Assembly (NCBI GenBank): GCA_913061185.1
Contig: CAJXTI010000037.1
Span: 1-38,273, forward strand
Direction: 5' to 3'
DNA from: an uncultured Oceanobacter sp.
Lineage (GTDB): Bacteria > Pseudomonadota > Gammaproteobacteria > Pseudomonadales > Oceanobacteraceae
DNA length: 38,273 bases
This document shows, piece by piece, positions 8,099-17,981 of this stretch. The position numbers and the translations under genes are program-made. A model generated the notes under the pieces. The model was not told the origin of the DNA and did not search any database. It saw nothing but the letters and a program-made list of their open reading frames with translations. Position 1 is the stretch's first letter, and the number at the start of each line of letters is the position of its first letter.

Positions 8099-8385
8099 TT
8101 ATCCACAAAAACTGTGGATAGTCTGCAACATTATTTTCATAAAACCCATTCTACCTGAAACACAAAATACCAATATTCATTGGTTATATCGTAATCAGGC
8201 TTATTCCATAATCTTTAAAAGCTACCAGAAACATCTGAAAAACAACCATTAACTTATTGTTTTTATTATACTTTATATGATCAAAGCAGTGATATAACCG
8301 TTCTATCTAACACGGCTAAAATCGGCTTATTTTCTACCAAAAAACGTGCCATCTTTTAAAACTTATACACAACATCTGTGGATAA
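8099..8385. other. two inverted DnaA-box pairs flanking an AT-rich core
   Basis: Pair 1: TTATCCACA (8099-8107), 5 nt, TGTGGATAG (8113-8121; one mismatch to the box). Pair 2: TTATACACA (8363-8371), 5 nt, TGTGGATAA (8377-8385). Both pairs are inverted with identical 5-nt spacing, and the roughly 240 nt between them is AT-rich. This resembles a replication-origin or DnaA-reservoir layout, but no dnaA, mnmG, rpmH or rep gene is nearby. Confidence 0.55.
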
Positions 8386-8467
8386 CCACTGATTAACTTG
8401 AGGATCAGAGCCTTATAACTCTGTATATCTGATGCCAATATTGACCGTTACTCGTCTGGTGGGCATT

Positions 8468-8483
8468 TGTAAGAAAAGCAACA
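8468..8483 (+). promoter_or_regulatory. NifA upstream activator site (distal) of nifF
   Basis: Exact TGT-N10-ACA (TGTAAGAAAAGCAACA), centred about 117 nt upstream of the sigma54 -24/-12 element of nifF. Confidence 0.7.
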
Positions 8484-8510
8484 AAGCCGGGAAGATTCAC
8501 TCGCTGAGCC

Positions 8511-8526
8511 TGTAGCATTCCCAACA
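8511..8526 (+). promoter_or_regulatory. NifA upstream activator site (proximal) of nifF
   Basis: Exact TGT-N10-ACA (TGTAGCATTCCCAACA), 43 nt from the distal site (about four helical turns, same face) and about 74 nt upstream of the sigma54 promoter. Confidence 0.75.
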
Positions 8527-8584
8527 ACCACTTAGACCCAATAAAAAACTCTTATAAATTCAGCTACTTACAGCACCAACAAAT

Positions 8585-8600
8585 TGGCACAACGCCTGCA
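8585..8600 (+). promoter_or_regulatory. sigma54 (-24/-12) promoter of nifF
   Basis: TGGCACAACGCCTGCA matches the consensus TGGCAC-N5-TTGCA with one mismatch; the invariant GG and GC are 10 nt apart. It lies 87 nt upstream of the nifF start and downstream of two NifA sites. Confidence 0.85.
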
Positions 8601-8639
8601 AAAACCTCGTTATTAGCGACAGCCGTTTTGTACATCTGA

Positions 8640-9230
<591 letters not shown>

Positions 9231-9575
9231 GTTTGCTTTCCTTCCTCGAAGCCTTGCATGGTCAGTAATCCCCACTGGCCGTGCCTTTTTACATTCCCTT
9301 TATCCCCTCACGATTCTATTCCCTGCCTACCCCCTGCTGCTCTCTGCTTCCCCTCGGCAACCGCATTGCTGGTTTCTCCTGTGGCCAAGTTCCCATGACC
9401 GAGTTGATCTGAGTTGCTATTTTGTAGTTACTTTTTGTAGTTACTATTACAGAAATAAGAGGCTGCCTTGAAGGAGACGGGGCTTGTTACTAGAGGGCTA
9501 CCGGTACGGCTGGGGATAACGCCCCATCCGTACCAGTGCATACAGACTGAAAATAACGGGAAGCGGAACTGCTGC
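9231..9575. other. gap between convergent nifF and clpX
   Basis: 345 nt with no convincing gene. It contains a perfect 13-nt tandem duplication, TTTTGTAGTTACT at 9420-9432 and 9433-9445, and a hairpin at 9503-9534. I see nothing else in it. Confidence 0.7.
9503..9534 (-). terminator. hairpin downstream of clpX (possible terminator)
   Basis: GGTACGGCTGGGG (9503-9515) pairs with CCCCATCCGTACC (9522-9534) with one mismatch and a 6-nt loop, 41 nt beyond the clpX stop. There is no clear T-run in either direction; it may end the long nif transcript or read-through from nifF. Confidence 0.5.
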
Positions 9576-10949
9576 TCAGGATAACGCTTGCCCACTACGG
9601 GATGCTGATGGCTCAGCCAACTCTTCGGCTTCAGCGGGTACGACCGGCGTTGGCAACGGCTCTTGCAGTACTTCACCATCACCAAACTCTTCCCGCACGC
9701 TCAGTTGCGCCGCCTCTTCCTCACCCGAGATCTGTACAGTACAGGATTTCAGATTGGCGCGGGATGGCAGATCAAACATGGTTGAAAGCAGCATGGATTC
9801 CATCATCCCTCTCAAGCCCCTGGCACCCGTGCCACGCTTGACCGCTTCCTTGGCGATAAAGGTCAGAGAATCATCGGTAAATTCCAGACCGACATTCTGG
9901 AATGCAAACAGCTGACGGTATTGTTTGGTCAGGGCATTTCTTGGTTCCGTGAGGATGCGTTTCAGGCTGTCTACGTCCAGATCCTGCAGGAAAGTAATCA
10001 CAGGAAAACGACCGATAAACTCAGGGATCAGCCCAAACTGCAGCAGATCATCTGGCTGCAACGCCGCCAGTAACTGTTCATTACTGATGGCGGTGGCGGT
10101 ATTGATGGGCGCGCTGAAGCCGATACCGGATTTGGGGGGTTGCAAGCGCTTGCTGATCAATTCAGCCAGTCCAGGGAAGGCTCCGCCGACGATAAACAGA
10201 ATATTCTGGGTGTTCAGTACCACTTCCTCCCCACCTTCCCGGCGGCCGGATTTAGAAATACGTACTTCGCTGCCTTCGACCATTTTCAGTAGCGCCTGCT
10301 GCACTCCTTCACCAGACACATCGCGAGCGCTGGCACCACCGCCGCCACGACGGGCAATCTTGTCGATCTCATCAATATAGACAATGCCCCACTGGGCCTG
10401 TTGAACATCACCTTCTGCCGCTTCCAGTAAACGCTTGAGCAAGCTGTCAACGTCTTCCCCCACGTAGCCAGCCTGGGTCAGAGTGGTTGCATCGCCAATG
10501 ACAAAGGGCACGCCAATGATCCGCGCCAGAGTTTTTACCAGCAGGGTTTTACCCGTACCGGACGGCCCTGCCAGCAGGATATTGGACTTTTCCAACTCCA
10601 CCATGTCGTTGCCGCCATTGAGCGGAATCCTGGATTCGGATTGACCATCCTGGAATTTCAACCGCAGGTAATGGTTGTAGACCGCCACTGACAGCGTCTT
10701 TTTGGCCTCATCCTGGCCAATGATGTATTCATCAAGAAAATCCTTGATCGCCAGCGGCGTTTTTAATTCTGGCTCGGACGGGTTGTTGGTACGCCGTCCC
10801 CAGCTACTGACGACCTGGTAGGCCAGCTTCACGCATTGCTCGCAAATATGGCCATAGTTACCGGCAATCAGAGGAATCTGGGGGGATTTCTCAATCCCGC
10901 AGAATGAGCATGTGGGTTGGGCGGAGCTGGAACTTGGGCTGTCTGCCAT
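9576..10949 (-). CDS. clpX: nif-cluster ClpX, ATPase subunit of ClpXP
   Basis: A 457-residue AAA+ unfoldase. It has an N-terminal zinc-binding domain (C14, C17, C36, C39), Walker A GPSGTGKT (128-135), pore loop GYVG (161-164), Walker B IVYIDEID (189-196), the IGF loop that docks on ClpP (276-278), and DVSGEGVQQALLKMVEG. The extra C-terminal tail (about 40 residues, Glu/Pro/Ala-rich) is longer than in housekeeping ClpX. Azotobacter carries a second clpX at this same place after nifM, so this is probably a paralogue that turns over or remodels nitrogenase or its assembly factors. No clpP is adjacent. It is last in the iscA-nifUSV... unit, 58 nt after nifM. Confidence 0.93.
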   Translation of the reverse strand: MADSPSSSSAQPTCSFCGIEKSPQIPLIAGNYGHICEQCVKLAYQVVSSWGRRTNNPSEPELKTPLAIKDFLDEYIIGQDEAKKTLSVAVYNHYLRLKFQDGQSESRIPLNGGNDMVELEKSNILLAGPSGTGKTLLVKTLARIIGVPFVIGDATTLTQAGYVGEDVDSLLKRLLEAAEGDVQQAQWGIVYIDEIDKIARRGGGGASARDVSGEGVQQALLKMVEGSEVRISKSGRREGGEEVVLNTQNILFIVGGAFPGLAELISKRLQPPKSGIGFSAPINTATAISNEQLLAALQPDDLLQFGLIPEFIGRFPVITFLQDLDVDSLKRILTEPRNALTKQYRQLFAFQNVGLEFTDDSLTFIAKEAVKRGTGARGLRGMMESMLLSTMFDLPSRANLKSCTVQISGEEEAAQLSVREEFGDGEVLQEPLPTPVVPAEAEELAEPSASRSGQALS

Positions 10950-11007
10950 GGTGACCTCCTGGATCAGTGCGCCGCGCCGACAATGCCCGGAGCGGCAGGT
11001 AATCGAC

Positions 11008-11877
11008 TCAGACGCTGGCGGCGCGCTGTTTCAGCCAGAGTTTCTGGGTACGCTTGTTCTGGCGCTGCTGCAATTCTTCTTGCAGACGAGGCAGTACCTC
11101 ATCCAGCGGCATCAGCGTGGCGGGATGTATCTTTTCACACCACAACAGGTGCCAGCCCAGTTCGCTTTCAATCGGTCCCCGCAGCTCATCTTCCGCCATC
11201 GAAAACAAGGCGCTGTCGAGTTCAGGAAACAAGGTTCCTGTCCGGATTTCTCCCAGCAAACCGCCATTCAGGCTGGTAGGGCACTCGGAATGTTTTAAGG
11301 CTTGCTCGGCAAAACGCTTGGGAGAACGTTGCACTCGGCGGGTAATATCTTGCAAACGCTGATAAGCAGCACCGCGTTCGTTCTCGGCAAAACCGTCATT
11401 CACCGTGATCAGAATATGCCGGGCGGTGCGGGTCTCGGGTTTTTCGAAGCGTTCAGGATGCAGGTAATAAAACAGCGTTGCTTCGGTATCATCAACGTGT
11501 ACACCACGGCTGCCCACCAGTTCCATCACGGCCTCGACGGTGAGTTCGCGCAATAGCCCGTCACGTAAATCGGCCGTTGCCAAACCGTTCTGTTCCAGCG
11601 CTTCTTCAAACTGGGCATCGGATTCATAACGTTGACGAATCTGATCCAACGCTGCCTCAAGTTGTGAGGCAGGGACACTCACCTGCGCCGCTTCCGGGCT
11701 GGTCAGTACCAGCTGTTCCAACGCCATTTCGTTGCTGGCAATACGTTGTAACTGCTGGGTCTGAACCTGAGTCAGTTGATGTGGCGAGCAGCCAAACTGC
11801 TCACCCGCAATACGCAGTTCACGATAGCCGTTTAGCGTTACGCCATCGTTTTGGGGAGATCGGGCCAGTGCACTCAT
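11008..11877 (-). CDS. nifM: nitrogenase Fe-protein maturation peptidyl-prolyl isomerase NifM
   Basis: A 289-residue protein with a helical SurA-like N-terminal half and a parvulin-type peptidyl-prolyl isomerase domain at residues about 150-250 (ARHILITVNDGF, LNGGLLGEIRTGTLFPEL, ELGWHLLWCEKI). NifM is needed to make stable, active NifH dimers (family knowledge). There is no signal peptide, consistent with cytoplasmic action. Its ATG overlaps the nifZ stop by 4 nt (ATGA), so translation is coupled. nifH itself is not in the window. Confidence 0.93.
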   Translation of the reverse strand: MSALARSPQNDGVTLNGYRELRIAGEQFGCSPHQLTQVQTQQLQRIASNEMALEQLVLTSPEAAQVSVPASQLEAALDQIRQRYESDAQFEEALEQNGLATADLRDGLLRELTVEAVMELVGSRGVHVDDTEATLFYYLHPERFEKPETRTARHILITVNDGFAENERGAAYQRLQDITRRVQRSPKRFAEQALKHSECPTSLNGGLLGEIRTGTLFPELDSALFSMAEDELRGPIESELGWHLLWCEKIHPATLMPLDEVLPRLQEELQQRQNKRTQKLWLKQRAASV

Positions 11878-12359
11878 GCTCCACCTCCAGCCTGTTGTGG
11901 GTCGGCAGTATCTGCACTCCGCTCCTGCTCGGGCGCTTCAAGTGCCTCTTCCGGCACCCGAAAAGTACGACTATGAAAGCGGGCGTGATAAAACAGCGCG
12001 CCCTCTTCACGAATCACCTTTTCTACCTCACCCAGATCACCAGGCTGCACGATGATCTCTCCCTGACTTGACATCGATACGGTGGAAATAACGGCATCAC
12101 GAAATTCAAAGCGATTACTGATCCAGGGTGCGTCGGCCGCGATCAGTTCTTCCTCACGACAGCCGACGGTCGTGCCGGTGTCCAGGAAGTGCACCCGATA
12201 AATCAGCTGATCTTGCAAGTAAGTGCCAACGTCATAAACACAACCGATGGCACCTCGTTGGATCAACATCTCCCCGACCTCCTTGCCGGGGTAGGTTCCA
12301 TCGTTACGGACGTTGCGAATCAGCCTTACTTCATCGCCATATTCATAGGCAGGTTTCAC
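11874..12359 (-). CDS. nifZ: nitrogen fixation protein NifZ
   Basis: A 161-residue NifZ. The N-terminal half holds the typical YEYGDEVRLIRNVRNDGTY...GAIGCVYDVGTYLQDQLIYRVHF segment, read here in parts; the C-terminal 50 residues are variable and acidic. NifZ helps form the P-clusters of the MoFe protein. The start is GTG at 12359 with a strong AAGGAGG about 5 nt upstream. It lies between nifW and nifM as in Azotobacter. Confidence 0.93.
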   Translation of the reverse strand: MKPAYEYGDEVRLIRNVRNDGTYPGKEVGEMLIQRGAIGCVYDVGTYLQDQLIYRVHFLDTGTTVGCREEELIAADAPWISNRFEFRDAVISTVSMSSQGEIIVQPGDLGEVEKVIREEGALFYHARFHSRTFRVPEEALEAPEQERSADTADPQQAGGGA

Positions 12360-12380
12360 AGGCCCCTCCTTCTGCTTGGA

Positions 12381-12719
12381 TTACAGCAGGCTGTCCAATG
12401 GTACAAAGCCGGTTTGCGGTTCATGCATGCGGAATACCTTGAACACTTTTTCCGTCAGCGCATCGGACTCAACAAAATCCGAATAGGCGCGCTCAAGTAA
12501 CGTCCGGTAGACAGAGCGTAACGCCTCGTCGTTACCCAGGTGCGTTGCCATCGAGTCTTCACTCTGACTCAGATAATCGTGATAACGCTGCATGATGTGC
12601 AGCCGGTTCACATGCACTACGGTTGAATCAAAAGGTACGCCGAAGTACTCCAGAAAATCCTCGGCCGACACCAACTCATCCAATGCGTCATCCAGGCTCA
12701 GTTCGTCTTGCAGTTCCAT
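12381..12719 (-). CDS. nifW: nitrogenase stabilizing/protective protein NifW
   Basis: A 112-residue NifW, recognised by SAEDFLEYFGVPFDSTVVHV followed by NRLHIMQRYHDYL, and a conserved C-terminal YRTLLERAYSDFVES. NifW associates with the MoFe protein and protects it, notably from oxygen (family knowledge). The ATG is preceded by AGAGGGG. It is 21 nt upstream of nifZ and shares its transcript. Confidence 0.93.
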   Translation of the reverse strand: MELQDELSLDDALDELVSAEDFLEYFGVPFDSTVVHVNRLHIMQRYHDYLSQSEDSMATHLGNDEALRSVYRTLLERAYSDFVESDALTEKVFKVFRMHEPQTGFVPLDSLL

Positions 12720-12818
12720 AGCGTTACCCCTCTGTTAGGTAGCTCTCATCATCAATCAGCATGGATTGAACGCTCCTGTCCTGACGGATCAGGAATGTCC
12801 AACGGTTATCACAGCGAG

Positions 12819-13367
12819 TCAGTCGCTTGCTGCGTGTTCTTCTGTCTCTGTTGTCGCTGCTGAGGTGTTATTCACCACCACAGCCGGGCCGATGGATTGC
12901 AACAGTGAGCGTGCGCCCAGCCGGTCGCTGGTATCAAACTCCACCACCTTGTTCAACATCCGCACACCTTCCGCCATATCACCCAGACGCAGCGTCAGGT
13001 AAGCCGCTCCTTTCAGTGCCAACAGGTAAAAGCGTACCCGTGTAAAGGACTCCAGCACGCCATTCGCCAGGTGGGTAAAAGTCAGCTTTTCCCAGTGATC
13101 CGGAAAACCGATTCCTGGAGCAATGCCGGCCATGACTTTGTAGGCGACTTCAATCGCTTCCGGCAGTCGGTGTTGGTAGTAATAAAACCGGTACAGTCCT
13201 ACCAACACGGTCATATGACCGGGTGCCAAGGCGTAAGCTTGTTGCAAATATTCTTCCGCATCACCGTCGCCATAAGCCTGTGCTGCGCGGTTCATCAGCT
13301 CTTCAACGTCCGCACTCAGCGGCTCGTCGAAGTACATCCCCTGACCTTTGAAATCCTGCAAATCCAT
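12819..13367 (-). CDS. TPR-like protein of the nif cluster, function unknown
   Basis: A 182-residue, probably helical protein with a TPR-like stretch (residues about 22-75: ELMNRAAQAYGDGDAEEYLQ, YALAPGHMTVLVGLYRFYYY, HRLPEAIEVAYKVMA) and a second helical repeat near 120-150. The C-terminus is Thr/Glu-rich. It begins 5 nt after cysE and precedes nifW, the place where Azotobacter and Pseudomonas nif clusters also carry an uncharacterised gene. TPR-like folds usually mediate protein contacts, so a nitrogenase-assembly scaffold is plausible but unproven. Confidence 0.85.
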   Translation of the reverse strand: MDLQDFKGQGMYFDEPLSADVEELMNRAAQAYGDGDAEEYLQQAYALAPGHMTVLVGLYRFYYYQHRLPEAIEVAYKVMAGIAPGIGFPDHWEKLTFTHLANGVLESFTRVRFYLLALKGAAYLTLRLGDMAEGVRMLNKVVEFDTSDRLGARSLLQSIGPAVVVNNTSAATTETEEHAASD

Positions 13368-13372
13368 CCTGT

Positions 13373-14164
13373 TTACCTCACGCTTCCCAACGACTGCCGC
13401 ACCTTGACGACCTGGCCTCCGGGACAGTCCTGTTCACAAATCTGGTTATCCGTTTCGCACTGGCTGTAGCGCTCACTGGCGTCGCGACTGTCGAGGCGCG
13501 ACTCCAACAGATCAATCCGGCTCAGCAGACAACTGATGGCCTTGCCAACAGGATCAGGAATCAGGTGATGGTCAAGATCAATACCGTAAGGGTTGAGTAA
13601 CCCGGCTTCGCGTAATTTGACGATTTTTCCTGGAATGCCCACCACCGTGCAGCGATCAGGAACATCTTCCACCACCACTGAGTTAGCACCCACCCGACTG
13701 CCATTACCGACGGTAATATTGCCGAGAATCTTGGCGCCTGCACCAACCATGACGCCATCACCCAGCGTTGGATGACGCTTGCCCTTGTTCCAGCTGGTGC
13801 CGCCAAGGGTAACGCCGTGGTAGAGGGTGACGTCATCACCAACGACGGCGGTTTCACCGATAACAACACCAGCACCGTGGTCAATAAAAAAACGTGCCCC
13901 GATCGTGGCTCCAGGATGAATATCAACGTTGCTAACCAGTCGGGCAAAAAACGACAACCAACGGGCACCATAGCGCCAGCCTCGCAGCCACAGCCGGTGA
14001 GAAATACGGTGAAGAATCAGAGCGTGAACACCGGGATAGGTGGTCAACACTTCAAAAGTGGTACGGGCTGCCGGGTCACGCTCAAAAACGCTGGCGATAT
14101 CTTCACGCCACTGTGACCATAACGATTGTGATGTGGTTAGCTGGCTATCGGATGCAACTGACAT
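13373..14164 (-). CDS. cysE: nif-linked serine O-acetyltransferase
   Basis: A 263-residue serine acetyltransferase (CysE1 type) making O-acetylserine from serine and acetyl-CoA, the precursor of cysteine. It has a short N-terminal helical domain, then a left-handed beta-helix with hexapeptide repeats ([40 protein letters not shown]). The catalytic histidines (IDHG and YHGV) are present. The C-terminal extension after the helix is long and has several Cys residues. It overlaps the nifV end by 28 nt. In Azotobacter the same cysE1 is thought to raise cysteine supply for NifS-driven Fe-S synthesis. Confidence 0.94.
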   Translation of the reverse strand: MSVASDSQLTTSQSLWSQWREDIASVFERDPAARTTFEVLTTYPGVHALILHRISHRLWLRGWRYGARWLSFFARLVSNVDIHPGATIGARFFIDHGAGVVIGETAVVGDDVTLYHGVTLGGTSWNKGKRHPTLGDGVMVGAGAKILGNITVGNGSRVGANSVVVEDVPDRCTVVGIPGKIVKLREAGLLNPYGIDLDHHLIPDPVGKAISCLLSRIDLLESRLDSRDASERYSQCETDNQICEQDCPGGQVVKVRQSLGSVR

Positions 14165-15342
14165 ACATTGACCTCCTCTGTCTGGCCGCTGGCCGGACGG
14201 CTGTGACTCATTACCGGTTCCAGTGCGAGATACAATTCCATCAGCTGACTGGCCGATGGTACCTGTTTGGAGCGTGTCACCAGAATCCGCAGCTGCTGCA
14301 ACAGCAGTGGCACCTGCCAGCTCAGCAACTCAATCCCAATGTCCTGATAAGCCCGGATCAATCCATGTTTGCCAGAGTGTTTACCCAGCACCATCTGATG
14401 CTGACGACCCAGTTCTAGTGGATCGAGTCCCTGATAATTCAAGGGATCCTTGATCAGACCATCAACGTGAATACCAGCCTCATGGGTAAACACCCCGGCC
14501 CCCACGATGCTTTTATTCCAGCTGACGCTGCGACCGGATGCCTGCGCCACCAGAGCCGACAATCCTGGCATCAACAGGGTGTTCACACCGCTGTCGATCT
14601 GATGCAAGTGTTTCAAGGCCAGCACACATTCTTCCAGCGGAGCATTTCCCGCCCGCTCACCCAGACCATTCACCGTGGTGTTGATATGGGTTGCACCACC
14701 CATCACTGCGGCCAGGGTATTGGCCGTTGCCAGGCCATAGTCGTCGTGGGCGTGCATTTCCAGCTCCAGATCTGTACGGCTGCGCAGGGTACGCATGGTC
14801 TCCAGTACAGAAAATGGCTGCATGATCCCGACGGTATCGGCAAAGCGCAGACGTTGAGCCCCGGCCCGCGTGGCAATATCAGCCAGCCGGGCAATAAAAT
14901 TGGTATCGGCCCGTGAAGCATCCTCACAGCCGAGACAGACTGCAAAACCTTCGTCTCTGGCTTTGGCCACCAGGCGTTCTACCTGTCCCTCCACCCAGCG
15001 ACGATCCCGGCCCAGTTTGTGGGTAATCTGCTGATCCGATACCGGAATCGACAAATCCACCATATCCACATCCAGGCCACGAACAGCTTCCAGATCCTGA
15101 TCAAACAAGCGACACCAGGCTAACAGCCGTGAGGGAAGTCGAAGCTCGGCAATGGCTTGCATCACCTCCCGCTCTTCATCCCCCATGGCAGGAATCCCGA
15201 TTTCCAGTTCCTGTACCCCCATCGCCGCCAGATGACTGGCAATCGCCAGCTTTTCATCAGCTGTAAAGGCAACCCCGGCGCTCTGCTCGCCATCACGCAG
15301 GGTGGTGTCATCTATTACAATGGCTGGAGGTGCTGTGGTCAT
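14137..15342 (-). CDS. nifV: homocitrate synthase NifV
   Basis: A 401-residue enzyme condensing acetyl-CoA and 2-oxoglutarate to homocitrate, the organic ligand of FeMo-cofactor. It is an HMGL-like TIM barrel: [16 protein letters not shown] near the start (metal and substrate-binding RDGE), metal-binding HAHDD (197-201), and [18 protein letters not shown]. The C-terminal region carries GKHSGKHGL, typical of the family. It starts 26 nt after nifS with a GGGAG ribosome-binding site, and its 3' end overlaps cysE. Confidence 0.95.
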   Translation of the reverse strand: MTTAPPAIVIDDTTLRDGEQSAGVAFTADEKLAIASHLAAMGVQELEIGIPAMGDEEREVMQAIAELRLPSRLLAWCRLFDQDLEAVRGLDVDMVDLSIPVSDQQITHKLGRDRRWVEGQVERLVAKARDEGFAVCLGCEDASRADTNFIARLADIATRAGAQRLRFADTVGIMQPFSVLETMRTLRSRTDLELEMHAHDDYGLATANTLAAVMGGATHINTTVNGLGERAGNAPLEECVLALKHLHQIDSGVNTLLMPGLSALVAQASGRSVSWNKSIVGAGVFTHEAGIHVDGLIKDPLNYQGLDPLELGRQHQMVLGKHSGKHGLIRAYQDIGIELLSWQVPLLLQQLRILVTRSKQVPSASQLMELYLALEPVMSHSRPASGQTEEVNVCQLHPIAS

Positions 15343-15368
15343 GGTGTCGCTCCCGCTATCAACTTGAC

Positions 15369-16577
15369 TCAGGCATAAACAGGCGCAAATGCCTGCTCAG
15401 GATTTTCCACCGGACCGTTATCACTCCAATAAGGAGACAATTTGCGTAACTTGGCCACAATGGGAGGCACTGCTTCGATCACCCGTTCGATTTCTTCCGG
15501 TGTGTTGTAACGACTGAGCGAAAAACGCACCGTGCCGTGGGCGGCGGTATAAGGAATGCCCATCGCCTTCATCACATGAGAAGGCTCCAGCGAACCAGAG
15601 GTACAGGCGGAACCAGACGACGCGGCAATACCGGCCTTATTCATCAGCAACAGGATGGCTTCCCCTTCGATGTACTCGAAGGCAATGTTCAGCGTGTTGG
15701 GCAGGCGATTGGTTGGATCACCAGTGACGAAGGAGTGCGGGACAACTGCCAGAATGCCTTCCTGCAAGCGGTCACGCAGTTTCGCGACTTCAGTGTTTTC
15801 ATATTCCATGTGCTCCATCGCCAACTCACAGGCCTTGCCCAGGCCCACGATGCCAACGGTGTTTTCCGTACCGGCACGACGACCGCGTTCCTGATGGCCA
15901 CCACGTAACAAGGGACGGAATCGCACTCCGCGACGCAGGTACAACACACCAACACCTTTGGGGGCGTGTAACTTGTGCCCGGACAGCGATAGCATATGAA
16001 TGCAGGTGTCTTGCAGGTTCATCGGGATCTTGCCAACCGCTTGCACAGCATCGGTATGAAACAGCACCCCGGCGTCATCCGCCATTTGCGCCATTTCCAG
16101 TACCGGGAAGATAGTGCCGGTTTCATTGTTGGCCCACATCACTGAAACAATCGCCACCTGGTCACTCAGCAGCTTTTTGTATTCATCCAGATCCAGCCGG
16201 CCTTTGTCATCGACTGCCAGTTTGTGCACGGTGTACCCTTCCGTTGCCAGGTAATCACACAGATTCAGTACCGCTGGATGCTCCACCACCGTGGTGATGA
16301 TTTCCTTGCGTTCTGGCTGAGCTTTTAATGCCGACAGAATGGCAGTGGAATCCGACTCAGAGCCGCAAGAGGTGAAAATGATTTCAGAATCGTGCTCGGC
16401 ACCGAGTATGTTCTGAACACTTTTACGGGCCGCTTTGATCGCGAATCCAACCTTGTTACCAAAGCTGTGCATGGATGACGGGTTGCCAAACTGCTCGCTG
16501 AAATACGGCATCACAGCGTCCACCACTTCCTGATCGCACATGGTGGTAGCGTTATTGTCGAGGTAAATATCAGCCAT
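15369..16577 (-). CDS. nifS: cysteine desulfurase NifS
   Basis: A 402-residue PLP enzyme that takes sulfur from cysteine and passes it as persulfide to NifU. Key residues sit at the same numbers as in Azotobacter NifS: PLP lysine K202 in [12 protein letters not shown] and catalytic C325 in [17 protein letters not shown]. Other motifs: LDNNATT at the N-terminus and [14 protein letters not shown]. It starts 2 nt after the nifU stop, so the two are tightly coupled. Confidence 0.97.
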   Translation of the reverse strand: MADIYLDNNATTMCDQEVVDAVMPYFSEQFGNPSSMHSFGNKVGFAIKAARKSVQNILGAEHDSEIIFTSCGSESDSTAILSALKAQPERKEIITTVVEHPAVLNLCDYLATEGYTVHKLAVDDKGRLDLDEYKKLLSDQVAIVSVMWANNETGTIFPVLEMAQMADDAGVLFHTDAVQAVGKIPMNLQDTCIHMLSLSGHKLHAPKGVGVLYLRRGVRFRPLLRGGHQERGRRAGTENTVGIVGLGKACELAMEHMEYENTEVAKLRDRLQEGILAVVPHSFVTGDPTNRLPNTLNIAFEYIEGEAILLLMNKAGIAASSGSACTSGSLEPSHVMKAMGIPYTAAHGTVRFSLSRYNTPEEIERVIEAVPPIVAKLRKLSPYWSDNGPVENPEQAFAPVYA

Positions 16578-16579
16578 GA

Positions 16580-17497
16580 TCAGACTCCTGCAATTTCAAC
16601 GGGACGTTCGGTGTGAGGGATCACTTTGACAAACTCACCCAGTTCTTCGATCAGCTTTTGCTGTACGCCGCCCAGCGTCATGGCAGCCATCTGACAACCG
16701 GAGCAGGCTCCTACCAGCTTGACGTAGATATTCCGGCCTTCCACATCCAGCAACTCCACATCGCCACCGTCCGCCTGTAAGGCTGGACGCAGACCTTCCA
16801 GCACCTGCTGAATTTTCAGGATGCGCTGCACGGTGCTTAATTTGCCGGGCTGTTCTGGAGCGGCTTTTGGCGCCAGGTTAACGATGCCTTCTTTTTTACC
16901 GATCGCGCCGGGAGTAAAGCTTTCACCACGGGCAGCCAATTCTTCCGAAAGAATGTTCTCAATGCCTTCGTGGCAAGAAGAACAACCACCACCGGCCTTG
17001 GTGTAGTTGGTAACTTCTTCCACCGTACTGAGATTGTTGGCCTTGATGGTGTCGCGAATCATCACGTCATCAATGGCGAAGCACTTGCATACCAGCGCGC
17101 CTTCCTCGTGATCATCGGCCCACACTTCTCCGCGATAATTGGCCACTGCTGCTTGCAAGGCTTCGCGGCCCATGACTGAGCAGTGCATTTTTTCTGGCGG
17201 CAAGCCGTCGAGAAAGTCAGCGATATCCTGGTTGCTGATTTCCAGCGCCTGATCCAGAGTCTTGCCTTTTACCATCTCGGTCAGTGCCGAAGATGATGCG
17301 ATGGCAGAACCACAACCAAAGGTCTGGAAGCCAGCTTCCAGAATGATCTCGGTCTCTGGTTCGACTTTCAGGGTCAGACGCAAGGCGTCGCCACAACTGA
17401 TGGAACCCACGTCGCCAACGGCGTTCGCCTCGGCGACCGATCCGGCGTTTTTGGGGTTGTAGAAATGTTCTTTAACGGTTTCAGAGTAATCCCACAT
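16580..17497 (-). CDS. nifU: nitrogenase Fe-S cluster scaffold NifU
   Basis: A 305-residue, three-domain scaffold. The IscU-like domain (1-125) has cluster cysteines C35, C62 and C106. The central permanent [2Fe-2S] domain has C137, C139, C172 and C175. The C-terminal Nfu-type domain has the CxxC C265/C268 (GACSGC). The first seven positions equal Azotobacter NifU numbering. It assembles [4Fe-4S] clusters for NifH and NifB. It lies 67 nt after iscA and directly before nifS. Confidence 0.97.
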   Translation of the reverse strand: MWDYSETVKEHFYNPKNAGSVAEANAVGDVGSISCGDALRLTLKVEPETEIILEAGFQTFGCGSAIASSSALTEMVKGKTLDQALEISNQDIADFLDGLPPEKMHCSVMGREALQAAVANYRGEVWADDHEEGALVCKCFAIDDVMIRDTIKANNLSTVEEVTNYTKAGGGCSSCHEGIENILSEELAARGESFTPGAIGKKEGIVNLAPKAAPEQPGKLSTVQRILKIQQVLEGLRPALQADGGDVELLDVEGRNIYVKLVGACSGCQMAAMTLGGVQQKLIEELGEFVKVIPHTERPVEIAGV

Positions 17498-17564
17498 AAT
17501 TCTGCTCCTGGTATCGATGCCTGATTGCGGCTGGTCTGGATCGGATATGGATCAGCGGCTGAAA

Positions 17565-17888
17565 TCAGGCGCTGAATGATTTGCCGCAACCACAACTGTT
17601 GGATGCATTCGGGTTTTCAAACTTAAAGCCACTGCCTTCAAAGCCATCAATAAAATCCACCGTAACGCCGTCCAGCAGCGCTGCGCTGTTTTCGTCTACC
17701 AGCACAGTAAGGCCGGAAAAATCCAGTACCTCATCGCCCTGGGTCACACTCTCTTCCAGTTTCATGCCATATTGAAAGCCAGAACAGCCGCCACCTTCGA
17801 CCTTGATGCGAAGTCCCGCCATCGGGGCCTCAGTGGACTGCATAAAACGGCGAACTGCGGAAATTGCGCTATCGGTCATCGTGATCAT
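17565..17888 (-). CDS. iscA: IscA-nif (HesB-like) Fe-S carrier
   Basis: A 107-residue A-type Fe-S carrier with the three conserved cysteines C35 (GGGCSGFQYGM), C99 and C101 (NSCGCGKSF). It probably receives or delivers clusters made by NifU/NifS. The ATG at 17888 has AGGAGG 9 nt upstream; a downstream ATG at 17879 would be too far. It is the first gene of the iscA-nifUSV-cysE-...-clpX unit, 78 nt after a sigma54 promoter. Confidence 0.95.
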   Translation of the reverse strand: MITMTDSAISAVRRFMQSTEAPMAGLRIKVEGGGCSGFQYGMKLEESVTQGDEVLDFSGLTVLVDENSAALLDGVTVDFIDGFEGSGFKFENPNASNSCGCGKSFSA

Positions 17889-17965
17889 GAGATGTTGCCT
17901 CCTGTGGCTGCGGCCGCTCCCAGCGAAGACTGGAGCTGGGCGATAAGGGTTGCCTGAAGAGAAAG

Positions 17966-17981
17966 TGCAATCGATATGCCA
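17966..17981 (-). promoter_or_regulatory. sigma54 promoter of the iscA-nifU unit
   Basis: On the minus strand TGGCATATCGATTGCA matches TGGCAC-N5-TTGCA with one mismatch at the last base of the -24 box; GG and GC are 10 nt apart. It ends 78 nt upstream of the iscA start. Confidence 0.82.
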
